Source: Castellaniella ginsengisoli (GTDB lineage Bacteria; Pseudomonadota; Gammaproteobacteria; Burkholderiales; Burkholderiaceae_B). Taken from it: a stretch of DNA of 64,000 nucleotides. Of the stretch, positions 8,492 to 17,594 are shown one piece after another. The notes under the pieces are model-generated. The model was given only the letters and a program-made list of their open reading frames with translations, did no database searches and was not told where the DNA came from. Location: the NCBI RefSeq assembly GCF_039523235.1, contig NZ_BAAAEX010000008.1; one strand, 5' to 3'. The first letter of the stretch is position 1. Each line of letters begins with the position of its first letter. The translations under genes were made by a program, and so were the position numbers.

Positions 8492-9397
8492 TCAGAACTG
8501 CTGTCCCTGTTCCGGGAAGACGCCGTCGGGATCAAACAGCGCGCGCACGGCGCGGTCGACGGCCCCCGCTGCCCCGCCGGCGCCCGGCCGGAGCCCGTAG
8601 CGCGATTCATAAGGACGTTCGGCCGGATGCCCGGCGCGCTCGTCGAACACCAGCCATTCGACCCAGCCCAGCTCGCCGCCATGGCCCAACAGCAGGTGGG
8701 CCAGATTGAGCGTGCCGCCGGACGCCGGACGCAAGGCATCCAGCCGATAGCGGCCATTCCATAGGCTCCCGGCCTTCAAGGTATCGGCATCCGGCGCGGC
8801 GGACAGCTCGAACAGCCGGGGGATCATGCCCTGGACGCGCAGATTGTCCAGCGGTTTGCGGTTGTCCACCCCGAAGGCGCCCAGATTGGCCTGGGTGCCA
8901 TCGGCCAGCAGCACCAGCGCATGCGCCAGGCCGCTGGCCGCCGTATCGCCGCAATCCCAGTCGCAACTGCGCCGGTCGGCCAGCCAGGCCGCCACCGTCA
9001 GGTGCGGCGGCTGGTCGCGGAATTGCGGCAAACCGGCCTGCTCCAGATCGCCGATCAGGCAGCCGGGCTGCACGAACCAGCGCGGATCATCCGGCCCCAG
9101 GCGCTCGCAGCGCGCGATCGCGGAACCCGGCTCCACCCACAGCACAGGGCCCTCGTCCAGCCGCGCCGCCGACGGGATGCCGTCCAACGCCAGCGTGACG
9201 CCGTGCTCCACGCACAGGGACCGGGCCCGATAGACATCCTGCATATGACCGGGCACCAGCCGGGCGCTGCCCGCCTCGGTGGCGAAGTCGTGCACCGCGC
9301 CCTGCGCGGTACGCCGCAGGCGCAATATGAAGGTTTCCCAGGGGGATCGTTCCGTGCGGCGGCCGACCAGAAAGGCGCGGCGCGAAGAAGACTGCAT
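8492..9397 (-). CDS. Putative FAD-binding (PCMH-like) protein, function unknown
   Basis: A 301-residue protein resembling the N-terminal FAD-binding half of PCMH/GlcE-type oxidoreductases. The segment SARLVPGHMQDVYRARSLC, followed by GVTLALDGIP, matches the place where such proteins bind FAD pyrophosphate, and DTAASGLAHALVLLADGT resembles the second PCMH strand pair. The usual C-terminal substrate domain is not recognisable, and glycine spacing around the FAD loop is degenerate. SSRRAFLVGRR near the N-terminus looks like a twin-arginine motif, but no hydrophobic export segment follows. It is divergent from the aminotransferase gene. Whether it binds flavin is uncertain. Confidence 0.55.
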   Translation of the reverse strand: MQSSSRRAFLVGRRTERSPWETFILRLRRTAQGAVHDFATEAGSARLVPGHMQDVYRARSLCVEHGVTLALDGIPSAARLDEGPVLWVEPGSAIARCERLGPDDPRWFVQPGCLIGDLEQAGLPQFRDQPPHLTVAAWLADRRSCDWDCGDTAASGLAHALVLLADGTQANLGAFGVDNRKPLDNLRVQGMIPRLFELSAAPDADTLKAGSLWNGRYRLDALRPASGGTLNLAHLLLGHGGELGWVEWLVFDERAGHPAERPYESRYGLRPGAGGAAGAVDRAVRALFDPDGVFPEQGQQF

Positions 9398-9468
9398 GGC
9401 GGGGCTCCGGAAACAGGGGACGGACTACAATCGGGCTTTCATTCCGAACAGCACAGCAGGGTTGCACG

Positions 9469-10629
9469 ATGGTCCGACTGGCCGACAGAACCGAACGCAC
9501 GGCGCCATTTTACGCCGTGGAAGTCCTGAAACAGGCGCAGGCACTTGCGGCCCAAGGGCGCGACATCATCAGCCTGGGGATCGGCGAGCCCGATTTCACC
9601 GCCCCCGCGCGCGTGCTGGAAACCCTGAACCGGGCGGCCGACGCCGGCCTGAGCGGGTACACCGCGCCCGCCGGCATTCCGGCGCTGCGCGAAGCCATCG
9701 CCCACTATTACGAGAGGCACTTCGGCGCCACCGTGGACCCGGCCCGCATCCTGATCACCGCAGGCGCCTCGGGCGCCCTGCTGCTGGCGGCGATGGCCCT
9801 GATCGATCCGGGCGACGAAGTCCTGATGCCCGATCCGTCCTATCCCGCCAACCGCAACTTCATCACGGCGGCCGGCGGCGTCACGCGCCTGGTGCCGACC
9901 ACGGCCGGGCACCGCTATCAATTGCGCCCCGAGGACATCGAGGCCCACTGGGGGCCGGCCACGCGCGGCGTGCTGATCGCCTCGCCCAGCAACCCCACCG
10001 GCACCTCCATGCCGCGCGACGCGCTGCGCGCGCTGATCGCCGCCGTGCGCGCGCGGGGCGGCTTCGTCATCCTGGACGAAATCTACCTGGGCCTGTGCTA
10101 CGACGAGCCGCCGCAAAGCGGCCTGACGCTGGACGACGACCTGCTGATCATCAACAGCTTCTCGAAATACTTCCACATGACCGGCTGGCGCCTGGGCTGG
10201 CTGATCGCCCCCCAGGCCATGATGCCGGCCCTGGAACGCCTGGGCGCCAGCCTGGCGATCTGCGCCCCGGCGCTGGCGCAACACGCGGCCCTGAGCTGCT
10301 TCGAGCCCGAAGTCATGCAGATCTACGAGCGCCGGCGCCTGTCGTTCAAGGAACGCCGCGACTTTCTCTTGCCCGCTTTCGAGCGCCTGGGCCTGCGCGT
10401 GCCCGCCGCCCCGGACGGGGCCTTCTATATTTTTTCGGACATCCACCACCTGGGCATGGACAGCGCGGAATTCTGCCGCCGCCTGCTGCACGAAGCCGGC
10501 GTCGCCTCGGTGCCCGGCCTGGATTTCGGCCAGGCCCATGCGCACCGCACCGTGCGCTTTTCCTACGCCACCGGCCTGGATCGCCTGCGCGAGGCGGTCG
10601 ACCGGATGGGTGCGTTCCTGGGCCGCTGA
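9469..10629 (+). CDS. Class I/II pyridoxal-phosphate aminotransferase
   Basis: Fold-type I PLP enzyme of the aspartate-aminotransferase superfamily, 386 residues. Motifs in order: LGIGEPDF (36-43), GYTAPAGIPALREAIA (63-78), SPSNPTGT (172-179), the PLP-contacting aspartate in ILDEIYLGL (201-209), the Schiff-base lysine in NSFSKYFHMTGWRLGW (Lys233) and RTVRFSYATGLD near the end. The amino donor and acceptor cannot be told from sequence; proteins of this type are often annotated as aspartate or alanine aminotransferases. It stands alone between a divergent FAD-like gene and a convergent transglycosylase. Confidence 0.9.
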   Translation: MVRLADRTERTAPFYAVEVLKQAQALAAQGRDIISLGIGEPDFTAPARVLETLNRAADAGLSGYTAPAGIPALREAIAHYYERHFGATVDPARILITAGASGALLLAAMALIDPGDEVLMPDPSYPANRNFITAAGGVTRLVPTTAGHRYQLRPEDIEAHWGPATRGVLIASPSNPTGTSMPRDALRALIAAVRARGGFVILDEIYLGLCYDEPPQSGLTLDDDLLIINSFSKYFHMTGWRLGWLIAPQAMMPALERLGASLAICAPALAQHAALSCFEPEVMQIYERRRLSFKERRDFLLPAFERLGLRVPAAPDGAFYIFSDIHHLGMDSAEFCRRLLHEAGVASVPGLDFGQAHAHRTVRFSYATGLDRLREAVDRMGAFLGR

Positions 10630-10648
10630 GCGGGCGCGCCGGCCCGCC

Positions 10649-11500
10649 CTATTTGATCGGAATCCCCGAGGCCAGCGCGATGCGGCGGCGCTCGGCCAGC
10701 ACCCGGGCGCCGTAGCCGCCGTCGCTGGGGCCCGTGGCGCCGACATAGCACGCCAGGCCGCCTTCGAGGCCGCCGCGCCGGCGGATGCAATCCGACAGGA
10801 TCTGGGCTCCGACCCGGACATTGACGACCGGATCGAAGACCGAGGCCGGCCCGCCGCTGGGCCGCAACTTGGCCCGGTGCACGCTCGTCATGACCTGCAT
10901 CAGGCCCTGGGCGCCCACGGAGCTTTCCGCGAACGGGTTGTAGCGCGATTCGATGGCGATCACGGCCAGCAGCAGTTGCGGGTCCAGCTTTTTCTCGCGC
11001 CCCACCTCGAACGCCGTGCGCATCAAGGCGCCCGCCACGCTGTGGGCGATACGGTATTTGCGCGCCAGATAGCTGCGCAAGGCATGCGCCTGGGCCTGGG
11101 TCGCCCCCTGGATCGGCTCATCCCGCAAACTGGCCGTCAAGGCGCCGGCGAAGCTGAGGGGGCCGGCGCCCTCGGCCACCGTCTCCTGGGCGACTTCGGC
11201 CGCATCGGCGGCGGGCGGCACGTCGCCGTCGTCCGGCGCCCGCGCGGCCTGCGGCAGGGACCAGTTCTGGATATCGCCTTCGTCATCGGCCATGAAGCCC
11301 GCTCCGTCGGCCTGGAACATCGCCAGCACGACTTCGTGCAATTGCTGCGATTGCTGGCGCATGGAGGGCAGCACCAGGCTCAAGCCGAGCGTGGTGAGCA
11401 CGGCCAGCCCCAGGTAGATGGCGCTGACGTGGACGAACTCGCCCACGGGCCGCAGCACGGCCCGCACGCCGCGCCACAGCCGCTCAGGAACGGAGCGCAT
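10649..11500 (-). CDS. Membrane-anchored lytic transglycosylase (SLT domain)
   Basis: Predicted to cleave peptidoglycan between MurNAc and GlcNAc, leaving 1,6-anhydro ends. The 283-residue product has one N-terminal membrane segment (about 24-45, HVSAIYLGLAVLTTLGLSLVL), a low-complexity linker and a C-terminal goose-lysozyme-like SLT domain. The catalytic glutamate is in LLLAVIAIESRYNP (Glu184), followed by GAQGLMQVM and the GLACYVGATGP sugar-groove motif. The start at 11500 has GGAGG five bases upstream; an ATG 19 codons earlier is not supported. It is divergent from ubiD. Confidence 0.87.
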   Translation of the reverse strand: MRSVPERLWRGVRAVLRPVGEFVHVSAIYLGLAVLTTLGLSLVLPSMRQQSQQLHEVVLAMFQADGAGFMADDEGDIQNWSLPQAARAPDDGDVPPAADAAEVAQETVAEGAGPLSFAGALTASLRDEPIQGATQAQAHALRSYLARKYRIAHSVAGALMRTAFEVGREKKLDPQLLLAVIAIESRYNPFAESSVGAQGLMQVMTSVHRAKLRPSGGPASVFDPVVNVRVGAQILSDCIRRRGGLEGGLACYVGATGPSDGGYGARVLAERRRIALASGIPIK

Positions 11501-11580
11501 GGGCGCCTCCAGACATCGCCCAGGCCGGGGGAATGGTAATCTTGGACACGACGCCACTGTAACCTGATCGACGACACTCT

Positions 11581-13125
11581 GTGAAATACCGCGACCTCCG
11601 GGACTTCATCGCCCAACTGGAACGCCAGGGCCAGCTCAAGCGCATCGCGCATCCCGTTTCCACAGCCCTGGAAATGACCGAAATCAGCGACCGGGTGCTG
11701 CGGATGGCAGGCCCCGCCCTGCTGTTCGAGCATCCGCAACACGCCGGGCAGCCCTGCGCCACGCCGGTGCTGGCCAATCTGTTCGGCACGCCCCAGCGCG
11801 TGGCCTGGGGCATGGGCGCCGAGGACGTCTCCGCGCTGCGCGAGACCGGTGAGCTGCTGGCCTCGCTGCGCGAGCCCTCACCGCCCCAGGGCATGCGCGA
11901 CGCCTTGTCGAAGGTTTCCATGCTGAAAGCGGCCTTGTGGGACATGAACCCCCGGCAGTTGCGCGCCCCGCCCTGCCAGGACATCGTCGTCGAAGCCGGC
12001 GATGTGGACCTGAACGCCCTGCCGCTGCAAAGCTGCTGGCCGGGCGACGTCGCGCCGCTGCTGACCTGGGGCCTGGTGATCACGCGCGGCCCGCGCGCGC
12101 GCCGGCAGAACCTGGGCATCTATCGCCAGCAACTGATCGGCCGCAACAAGCTCATCATGCGCTGGCTGTCGCACCGGGGCGGCGCGCTGGATTTCCGCGA
12201 CCACTGCCTGGCCCACCCCGGAGAGCCCTTTCCGATCGCGGTGGCGCTGGGCGCCGACCCCGCCACCACGCTGGCCGCCGTCACTCCCATCCCCGACAGC
12301 CTGTCCGAATACCAGTTCGCGGGCCTGCTGCGCGGCTCGCGCACCGAAGTCTCCCCCGCGCTGGGCAGCGGCCTGTCGGTGCCGGCCCACGCCGAAATCA
12401 TCCTCGAAGGCCATATCCTGCCGGCCGGCGATCCGCGCGCGCGCCGTCCCGAGGCGCCCGAGGGCGTCGCGCCGCCACCGGAGACCGGCTACGAGATGGC
12501 GCTGGAAGGCCCCTACGGCGATCACACCGGCTACTACAACGAGCAGGACTGGTTCCCCGTCTTCACGGTGGAGCGCATCACCCACCGCCGTGATCCGATC
12601 TACCACAGCACCTACACCGGCAAGCCGCCCGACGAACCCGCCGTCCTGGGCGTGGCCCTGAACGAAGTCTTTGTGCCACTGCTCAAGCGCCAGTTTCCCG
12701 AAATCGTGGATTTCCACCTGCCGCCCGAAGGCTGCAGCTACCGCTTGGCGGTGGTCTCCATCCGCAAGCAGTACCCGGGGCACGCCAAACGCATTCTGTT
12801 CGGCCTGTGGAGCGTATTGCGCCAGTTCATGTACACCAAGTTCATCGTGGTGGTGGACGAGGACATCGACCCCCGGCAATGGCCCGAAGTCATCTGGGCC
12901 ATGACCACGCGCATGGATCCGGTGCGCGACACCTTGCTGGTGGACAACACGCCGATCGACTATCTGGATTTCGCCTCGCCCGTCTCGGGGCTGGGCGGCA
13001 AGATGGGGCTGGATGCGACCAACAAGTGGCCCGGCGAGACCCAGCGCGAATGGGGCCGCCCGATCCAGATGACGCCCGAGGTCAAGACGCGCGTGGACGC
13101 GATGTGGGGGAAACTGGGGTTGTAG
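11581..13125 (+). CDS. ubiD: 4-hydroxy-3-polyprenylbenzoate decarboxylase
   Basis: UbiD-family prenylated-FMN decarboxylase acting on 3-octaprenyl-4-hydroxybenzoate in ubiquinone synthesis. The 514 residues fit the enterobacterial-type UbiD. The N-terminus MKYRDLRDFIAQLERQGQLKRI, the WGLVITRGPRARRQNLGIYRQQLIGRNK block and the catalytic-site region EGPYGDHTGYYNEQD are all characteristic. The start is GTG at 11581, with no strong ribosome-binding site. The prenyl-FMN synthase gene ubiX is not in the window. Confidence 0.95.
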   Translation: MKYRDLRDFIAQLERQGQLKRIAHPVSTALEMTEISDRVLRMAGPALLFEHPQHAGQPCATPVLANLFGTPQRVAWGMGAEDVSALRETGELLASLREPSPPQGMRDALSKVSMLKAALWDMNPRQLRAPPCQDIVVEAGDVDLNALPLQSCWPGDVAPLLTWGLVITRGPRARRQNLGIYRQQLIGRNKLIMRWLSHRGGALDFRDHCLAHPGEPFPIAVALGADPATTLAAVTPIPDSLSEYQFAGLLRGSRTEVSPALGSGLSVPAHAEIILEGHILPAGDPRARRPEAPEGVAPPPETGYEMALEGPYGDHTGYYNEQDWFPVFTVERITHRRDPIYHSTYTGKPPDEPAVLGVALNEVFVPLLKRQFPEIVDFHLPPEGCSYRLAVVSIRKQYPGHAKRILFGLWSVLRQFMYTKFIVVVDEDIDPRQWPEVIWAMTTRMDPVRDTLLVDNTPIDYLDFASPVSGLGGKMGLDATNKWPGETQREWGRPIQMTPEVKTRVDAMWGKLGL

Positions 13126-13170
13126 CGTGGCCCGGACTCGCCAGGCAGAGGCCAGTCGGCAGGGGCCGGC

Positions 13171-13515
13171 CTATGACCGGGCTCGTCCCAGCCAGACCAG
13201 GCCGGCGATCAAGGCGGTTTTCAGGGCAATGCCGCGACGGCGGCGGTTGGACACCACCGACGTCAGGATCGACAGCAGCACCGGATAGCGCCGCAGCGCC
13301 TGGAGCCCGCCGCCCAGCCAGCCCAGGCCGGCCGAACCCAGGCGGTCGCGCACTTGCGCCACCAGGGATTCGGGCCGCAATTCGCCGGCGAGCCGGCAGG
13401 CGCTGCGCTGGACGGCCAAGCGCTCGTAGCCGGCGCGCATGCGCAGCAATTCGATGCGCATGCGGCGGTCCGCCGCAGTCGCGGGCCCGGCACGGACAGC
13501 AGGAGGTCTCTTCAT
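13171..13515 (-). CDS. Small basic protein, YqjK-like position
   Basis: A 114-residue basic protein with a weakly hydrophobic stretch around 73-87 (LQALRRYPVLLSILTSV) and another near the C-terminus (GIALKTALIAGLVWLG). Its ATG overlaps the preceding YqjE-like stop as ATGA, so it is the last gene of a coupled trio. In enterobacteria the equivalent place after yqjD-yqjE holds yqjK, a small protein of unknown function; assignment here rests more on position than on sequence. Confidence 0.6.
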   Translation of the reverse strand: MKRPPAVRAGPATAADRRMRIELLRMRAGYERLAVQRSACRLAGELRPESLVAQVRDRLGSAGLGWLGGGLQALRRYPVLLSILTSVVSNRRRRGIALKTALIAGLVWLGRARS

Positions 13516-13967
13516 GGCACGGCTCCCGGGATGGAGTCATCCGGCGCCGGGCGGACGCCCGCGCGGTTCGCCGGTTGGCCGCCCTCTTCAGGCTGGCCGG
13601 TGGCGCCAGCCAGCGCCTGGGCGTCTTCGCGCAATACCTCGGCCGTCACGGCAAACGGATCCGGGTCACCGCGCAAGCGATGCACCAGCCAGCAGGCCAG
13701 CCCCGCGCCGAGCACCGCATACAGCAGCGCCAGCAGGCCCAAGGCCAGAAAGCGGTATTCAGTCGGCCAGAAAACCAGCGCCAACGCCAGCGTGGCCACC
13801 AGCAGCGCCAGCAGCAGGAACACCGCCGCCGCCAGCAACGCCGCCAGGCGGCACAGCAGGCGGTCGCCGGCGTCCCGGGCCTCAAGCCCGAAGAGCTCCA
13901 GACGCGTACCGGCCAGCGCCGCCAATTGGGCGGCCAGGTCGGCGAACGCGCGGCTGAGCGGTCCCAT
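13512..13967 (-). CDS. YqjE-like phage-holin-superfamily membrane protein
   Basis: A 151-residue inner-membrane protein with two adjacent hydrophobic helices (about 43-67 and 72-94, rich in Leu/Ala) after a soluble N-terminus LSRAFADLAAQLAALAGTRLELFGLEARD. This matches YqjE/DUF1469 proteins. The start at 13967 (MGPLSRAFAD) follows the DUF883 stop by 5 bases; a longer reading upstream would run into DUF883. The charged, proline-rich tail is probably cytoplasmic. Function is unknown in the family. Confidence 0.75.
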   Translation of the reverse strand: MGPLSRAFADLAAQLAALAGTRLELFGLEARDAGDRLLCRLAALLAAAVFLLLALLVATLALALVFWPTEYRFLALGLLALLYAVLGAGLACWLVHRLRGDPDPFAVTAEVLREDAQALAGATGQPEEGGQPANRAGVRPAPDDSIPGAVP

Positions 13968-13972
13968 GCGGA

Positions 13973-14296
13973 TCAGCGCCGCGACAGCAGCGCGCCCAGC
14001 AGCAGCCCGGCCACCCCGGCAATCCCGACGGCCTTCCACGGATTGGCCTGGACGTATTCGTCGGTGTCATGCACGACCTTGCGCCCTTGTTCCACCAGAT
14101 TGGCCTGGGTTTCGGACAAGGCTTCGCGCCCCTGGTCCAGCGCCTGCAGGGCGCGGGTGCGCAGGTCGGCGGCTTTTTCCCCAGTGGCGTCAGCGGCTTC
14201 ACGCAAGAGTTTTTCAGCCTGATCAAGGCTGGACTTCAGGTCTTCGATCAATGCGTCTCCCGCGGATTGCGTGGCGATTTGCTTGCGAGTGGCCAT
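13973..14296 (-). CDS. ElaB/YqjD/DUF883-family membrane-anchored protein
   Basis: A 107-residue protein with a long amphipathic helix (about 15-80) and one C-terminal transmembrane segment (WKAVGIAGVAGLLLGALL) ending in RR. This is the architecture of ElaB/YqjD, inner-membrane proteins reported to tether ribosomes in stationary phase in E. coli. AGGAGC stands before the ATG. It heads a tightly packed operon with the YqjE-like and YqjK-like genes. The family call is firm; a ribosome-tethering role here is inferred. Confidence 0.85.
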   Translation of the reverse strand: MATRKQIATQSAGDALIEDLKSSLDQAEKLLREAADATGEKAADLRTRALQALDQGREALSETQANLVEQGRKVVHDTDEYVQANPWKAVGIAGVAGLLLGALLSRR

Positions 14297-14336
14297 GGAC
14301 AGCTCCTGTCAAACGGAATAAGGAACCTTCATCCTA

Positions 14337-14362
14337 CATGATCGGGGAAAACCCGATGTATC
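14337..14362 (-). terminator. Weak hairpin downstream of upp
   Basis: ATCGGG and CCCGAT arms around a GAAAA loop, extended by TAC/GTA with a 3-base bulge, lie 40 bases past the upp stop. No U-tract follows on either strand, so terminator function is doubtful. Confidence 0.25.
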
Positions 14363-14402
14363 AAAACATGAGACGCATGCGGCAGATCAAGACCGCACCC
14401 CG

Positions 14403-15041
14403 TCAATCCGTCTTCTGGCGCGTGCCGAAGATGCGGTCGCCCGCATCGCCCAGGCCAGGGATGATGTAGCCGTTCTCGTTCAGGTGATCGTCGATGGAGG
14501 CGGTGTAGATGTGCACGTCGGGGTGGGCCCGCTCGACGGCGGCGATGCCCTCGGGCGCGGCCACCAGCACCAGGGCGCGCACGGTGCGGGCGCCGGCCTG
14601 CTTGAGCATGTCGATGGCTGCAACCATCGAGCCGCCCGTGGCGAGCATGGGATCGACGATCAGCGCCAGGCGCTGGTCCAACTGGCCGACGAGTTTTTCC
14701 AGATACGGCTGGGCCTGCAGGGTTTCTTCGTTGCGGGCGATGCCGACCGCACTGACCTTGGCGCCCGGAATCAGGGTGAGCACGCCATCCAGCATGCCGA
14801 TGCCGGCCCGCAGGATCGGGACCACCGTCACCTTTTTGCCAGCCAGCTTCTCGACGTCGATCTCGCCCGCCCAGCCAGCGATGCGCGCCGGTTCCAGCGG
14901 CAGATCCTGGGTCGCCTCGTAGGTCAGCAGGGCGCCGATCTCCTGGGCCATCTCGCGGAAGTTCTTGGTGCTGAGGTCCGCCCGCCGCATCAGGCCCAGC
15001 TTGTGGCGGATCAGGGGGTGGCGGATTTCATGGATGGGCAT
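14403..15041 (-). CDS. upp: Uracil phosphoribosyltransferase
   Basis: Salvages uracil with PRPP to give UMP in the cytoplasm. The 212 residues fit the family. The PRPP-binding loop LALIVDPMLATGGSM (131-145), the N-terminal HPLIRHKLGLMRR and the uracil-binding end YIIPGLGDAGDRIFGT are all intact. It is a single gene between the Liv-type ABC operon and the DUF883 operon. Confidence 0.96.
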   Translation of the reverse strand: MPIHEIRHPLIRHKLGLMRRADLSTKNFREMAQEIGALLTYEATQDLPLEPARIAGWAGEIDVEKLAGKKVTVVPILRAGIGMLDGVLTLIPGAKVSAVGIARNEETLQAQPYLEKLVGQLDQRLALIVDPMLATGGSMVAAIDMLKQAGARTVRALVLVAAPEGIAAVERAHPDVHIYTASIDDHLNENGYIIPGLGDAGDRIFGTRQKTD

Positions 15042-15134
15042 GGCGATTCGGCTTCAAGAACAGAATGAGATGAAGTGTAACTCGCCGGGCGGCATCGCAG
15101 CCCGGCAGAGGCGGCGGACGCAGGCGCATCCAGG

Positions 15135-15845
<711 letters not shown>

Positions 15846-16613
15846 CTAGGAACCCCCCTGTTCATCGCCCAGGTAGGCGCGCCGGACTCCAGGATGGGCC
15901 TGGATCTCGTCGGGGGCGCCCGTGGCGATCACTTTGCCGGATACCAGCGCCGAGATCCGGTCGGCCAGGCGGAAGACGGCGTCCATGTCGTGCTCTACCA
16001 GCAGCATGGTGTGCTCGCCGCGCAGGCCCTGCAGCAGCGCCACCATGCGTTCGGATTCTTCGGCGCCCATCCCGGCCAGGGGTTCGTCGAGCAACAGCAG
16101 GCGGGGCCGCAAGGCCAGCACCAGGCCGATCTCGAGCTGGCGCTGTTCGCCATGAGAAAGCGCGCCGGCGATGCGATCCTGGCAAGCGGCCAGCCCGACC
16201 CGCCCGGCCACGGCGGCAGCGGCGTCGTAACGCTCGCGCTCGGCCCGCGCCGGACGCCAGAAACGCAGGCTGCCGCCGTCGCGCGCCTGTACCGCCAAGG
16301 CCAGATTGTCCAGCACGGACAGACGCCGGAACACGCTGGTGATCTGGTAGGAGCGCACCAGCCCCCGGCGCACGCGCGCGTGGATGGGCAGGGTCGTGAT
16401 GTCGCTACCGTCGAAATGGATCGTGCCGGCGGTTGGCGCCAGCGCGCCGGACAACTGTTGGATCAGCGTGGTCTTGCCCGCGCCGTTGGGGCCGATCAGC
16501 GCATGCAGCTCGCCGGCGCGGATCGTCAGGCTGGCCTGATCGGTGGCCACCAGCCCCCCGAAGCGCTTGACCAGCCGGTCGGCGCGCAGGATTTCCGCCG
16601 CTGCCGGCGTCAT
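15846..16613 (-). CDS. livG: Branched-chain amino acid-type ABC transporter ATPase (LivG class)
   Basis: First ATPase of the importer, 255 residues from MTPAAAEILRADRLVKRFGG. Walker A is GPNGAGKTT, the signature reads LSHGEQRQLEIG (SHGEQ replaces SGGQ, as is common in LivG) and Walker B is LLLLDEPLAGMG. The start at 16613 overlaps the livM stop as ATGA; an upstream ATG would lie deep inside livM and is rejected. Confidence 0.9.
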   Translation of the reverse strand: MTPAAAEILRADRLVKRFGGLVATDQASLTIRAGELHALIGPNGAGKTTLIQQLSGALAPTAGTIHFDGSDITTLPIHARVRRGLVRSYQITSVFRRLSVLDNLALAVQARDGGSLRFWRPARAERERYDAAAAVAGRVGLAACQDRIAGALSHGEQRQLEIGLVLALRPRLLLLDEPLAGMGAEESERMVALLQGLRGEHTMLLVEHDMDAVFRLADRISALVSGKVIATGAPDEIQAHPGVRRAYLGDEQGGS

Positions 16614-17587
16614 GGCGCGCCCCGGCGGCGCGCCAGGCTCATCAGCCCGTTGGGCGCCAGCAGCACCACGGCCAGCAGCAGGGCGCCCAGGCCGAACTGC
16701 CAGTGGATGGTGTAGGTGGACACGACTTCTTCGATCAACAGAAACGCCGCCGCGCCCGCCAGGCCGCCGTACAGGTGGCCCACACCCCCCAGGATGACCA
16801 TGACGAGCAGGACGCCGGATTGACTCCATTGCAGCAGGGACGGGCTGACGAAGCCGCTCTGGTTGGCCAGCAGGGCGCCCGACAGCCCGGCGATCGCGCC
16901 GGCCAGCGTGAAAGCGGCCAGCTTGTGGCGGTAGACCGCGAACCCCAGCGCGGCCATGCGCGTCTCGTTTTCGCGGATCGCCTGCAGCGCGTGGCCGAAG
17001 CGCGCATTGAGCAATCGGGCCAGGCAGACGAACACGCCGGTGCAGATCGCCAGCACCACGAAATAGAATTGCACGTCGTCGGACAGATCCAGGCCCAGGC
17101 CGGGATCGGAGCGCGTCGCCAGCGCAAGGCCGTCCTCGCCGCCGTACTGCTTGAGCGATACCATCAGGTAGAACAGCATCTGCGCGAACGCCAGCGTGAT
17201 CATGATGAAATACACGCCCTGGGTGCGCAGGCTGATCAGCCCGATCACGAAGGCGAACAGCCCGCCGACCAGCAGCGCCGCCGGCCAGGCGATCCAGGCC
17301 GAAACGATACCGCCCTGCATCAGGATACCCACGGTATAGGCGCCCATGCCGACGAAGGCGGCATGGCCGAAGCTGACCATGCCGCCGAAGCCCAGGATCA
17401 GGTTGAGGCTGGTGGCCGCCAGAGCGAAGATCAGGATGCGGCTGGCCACGCCGATGTAGAAGCCTTCGTCCAGGGCCAGGGCGGCAAAAGGCAGCAGGGC
17501 CAGCAGAACCAGCAGCGGCACGGCACTGCGGGCGCGCAGCGCATGATCCAGCAGCCCCGAAGGCTCGTGTTGCGGGGAATGCGCCAT
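16610..17587 (-). CDS. livM: Branched-chain amino acid-type ABC transporter permease (LivM class)
   Basis: Inner-membrane permease, 325 residues with about eight to ten hydrophobic segments starting at residue 22. It contains the LivM hallmark ATSLNLILGFGGMVSFGHAAFVGMGAYT (58-85) and the ATPase-contacting loop around IRENETRMAALGFAVYRHKLAAF. It starts 7 bases after the livH stop. Confidence 0.9.
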   Translation of the reverse strand: MAHSPQHEPSGLLDHALRARSAVPLLVLLALLPFAALALDEGFYIGVASRILIFALAATSLNLILGFGGMVSFGHAAFVGMGAYTVGILMQGGIVSAWIAWPAALLVGGLFAFVIGLISLRTQGVYFIMITLAFAQMLFYLMVSLKQYGGEDGLALATRSDPGLGLDLSDDVQFYFVVLAICTGVFVCLARLLNARFGHALQAIRENETRMAALGFAVYRHKLAAFTLAGAIAGLSGALLANQSGFVSPSLLQWSQSGVLLVMVILGGVGHLYGGLAGAAAFLLIEEVVSTYTIHWQFGLGALLLAVVLLAPNGLMSLARRRGAP

Positions 17588-17594
17588 CCTCTCC

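Noticed and set aside
14337..14362. Strong terminator after upp
   Set aside because: The hairpin is bulged and not followed by a T-run; listed only as a weak feature.
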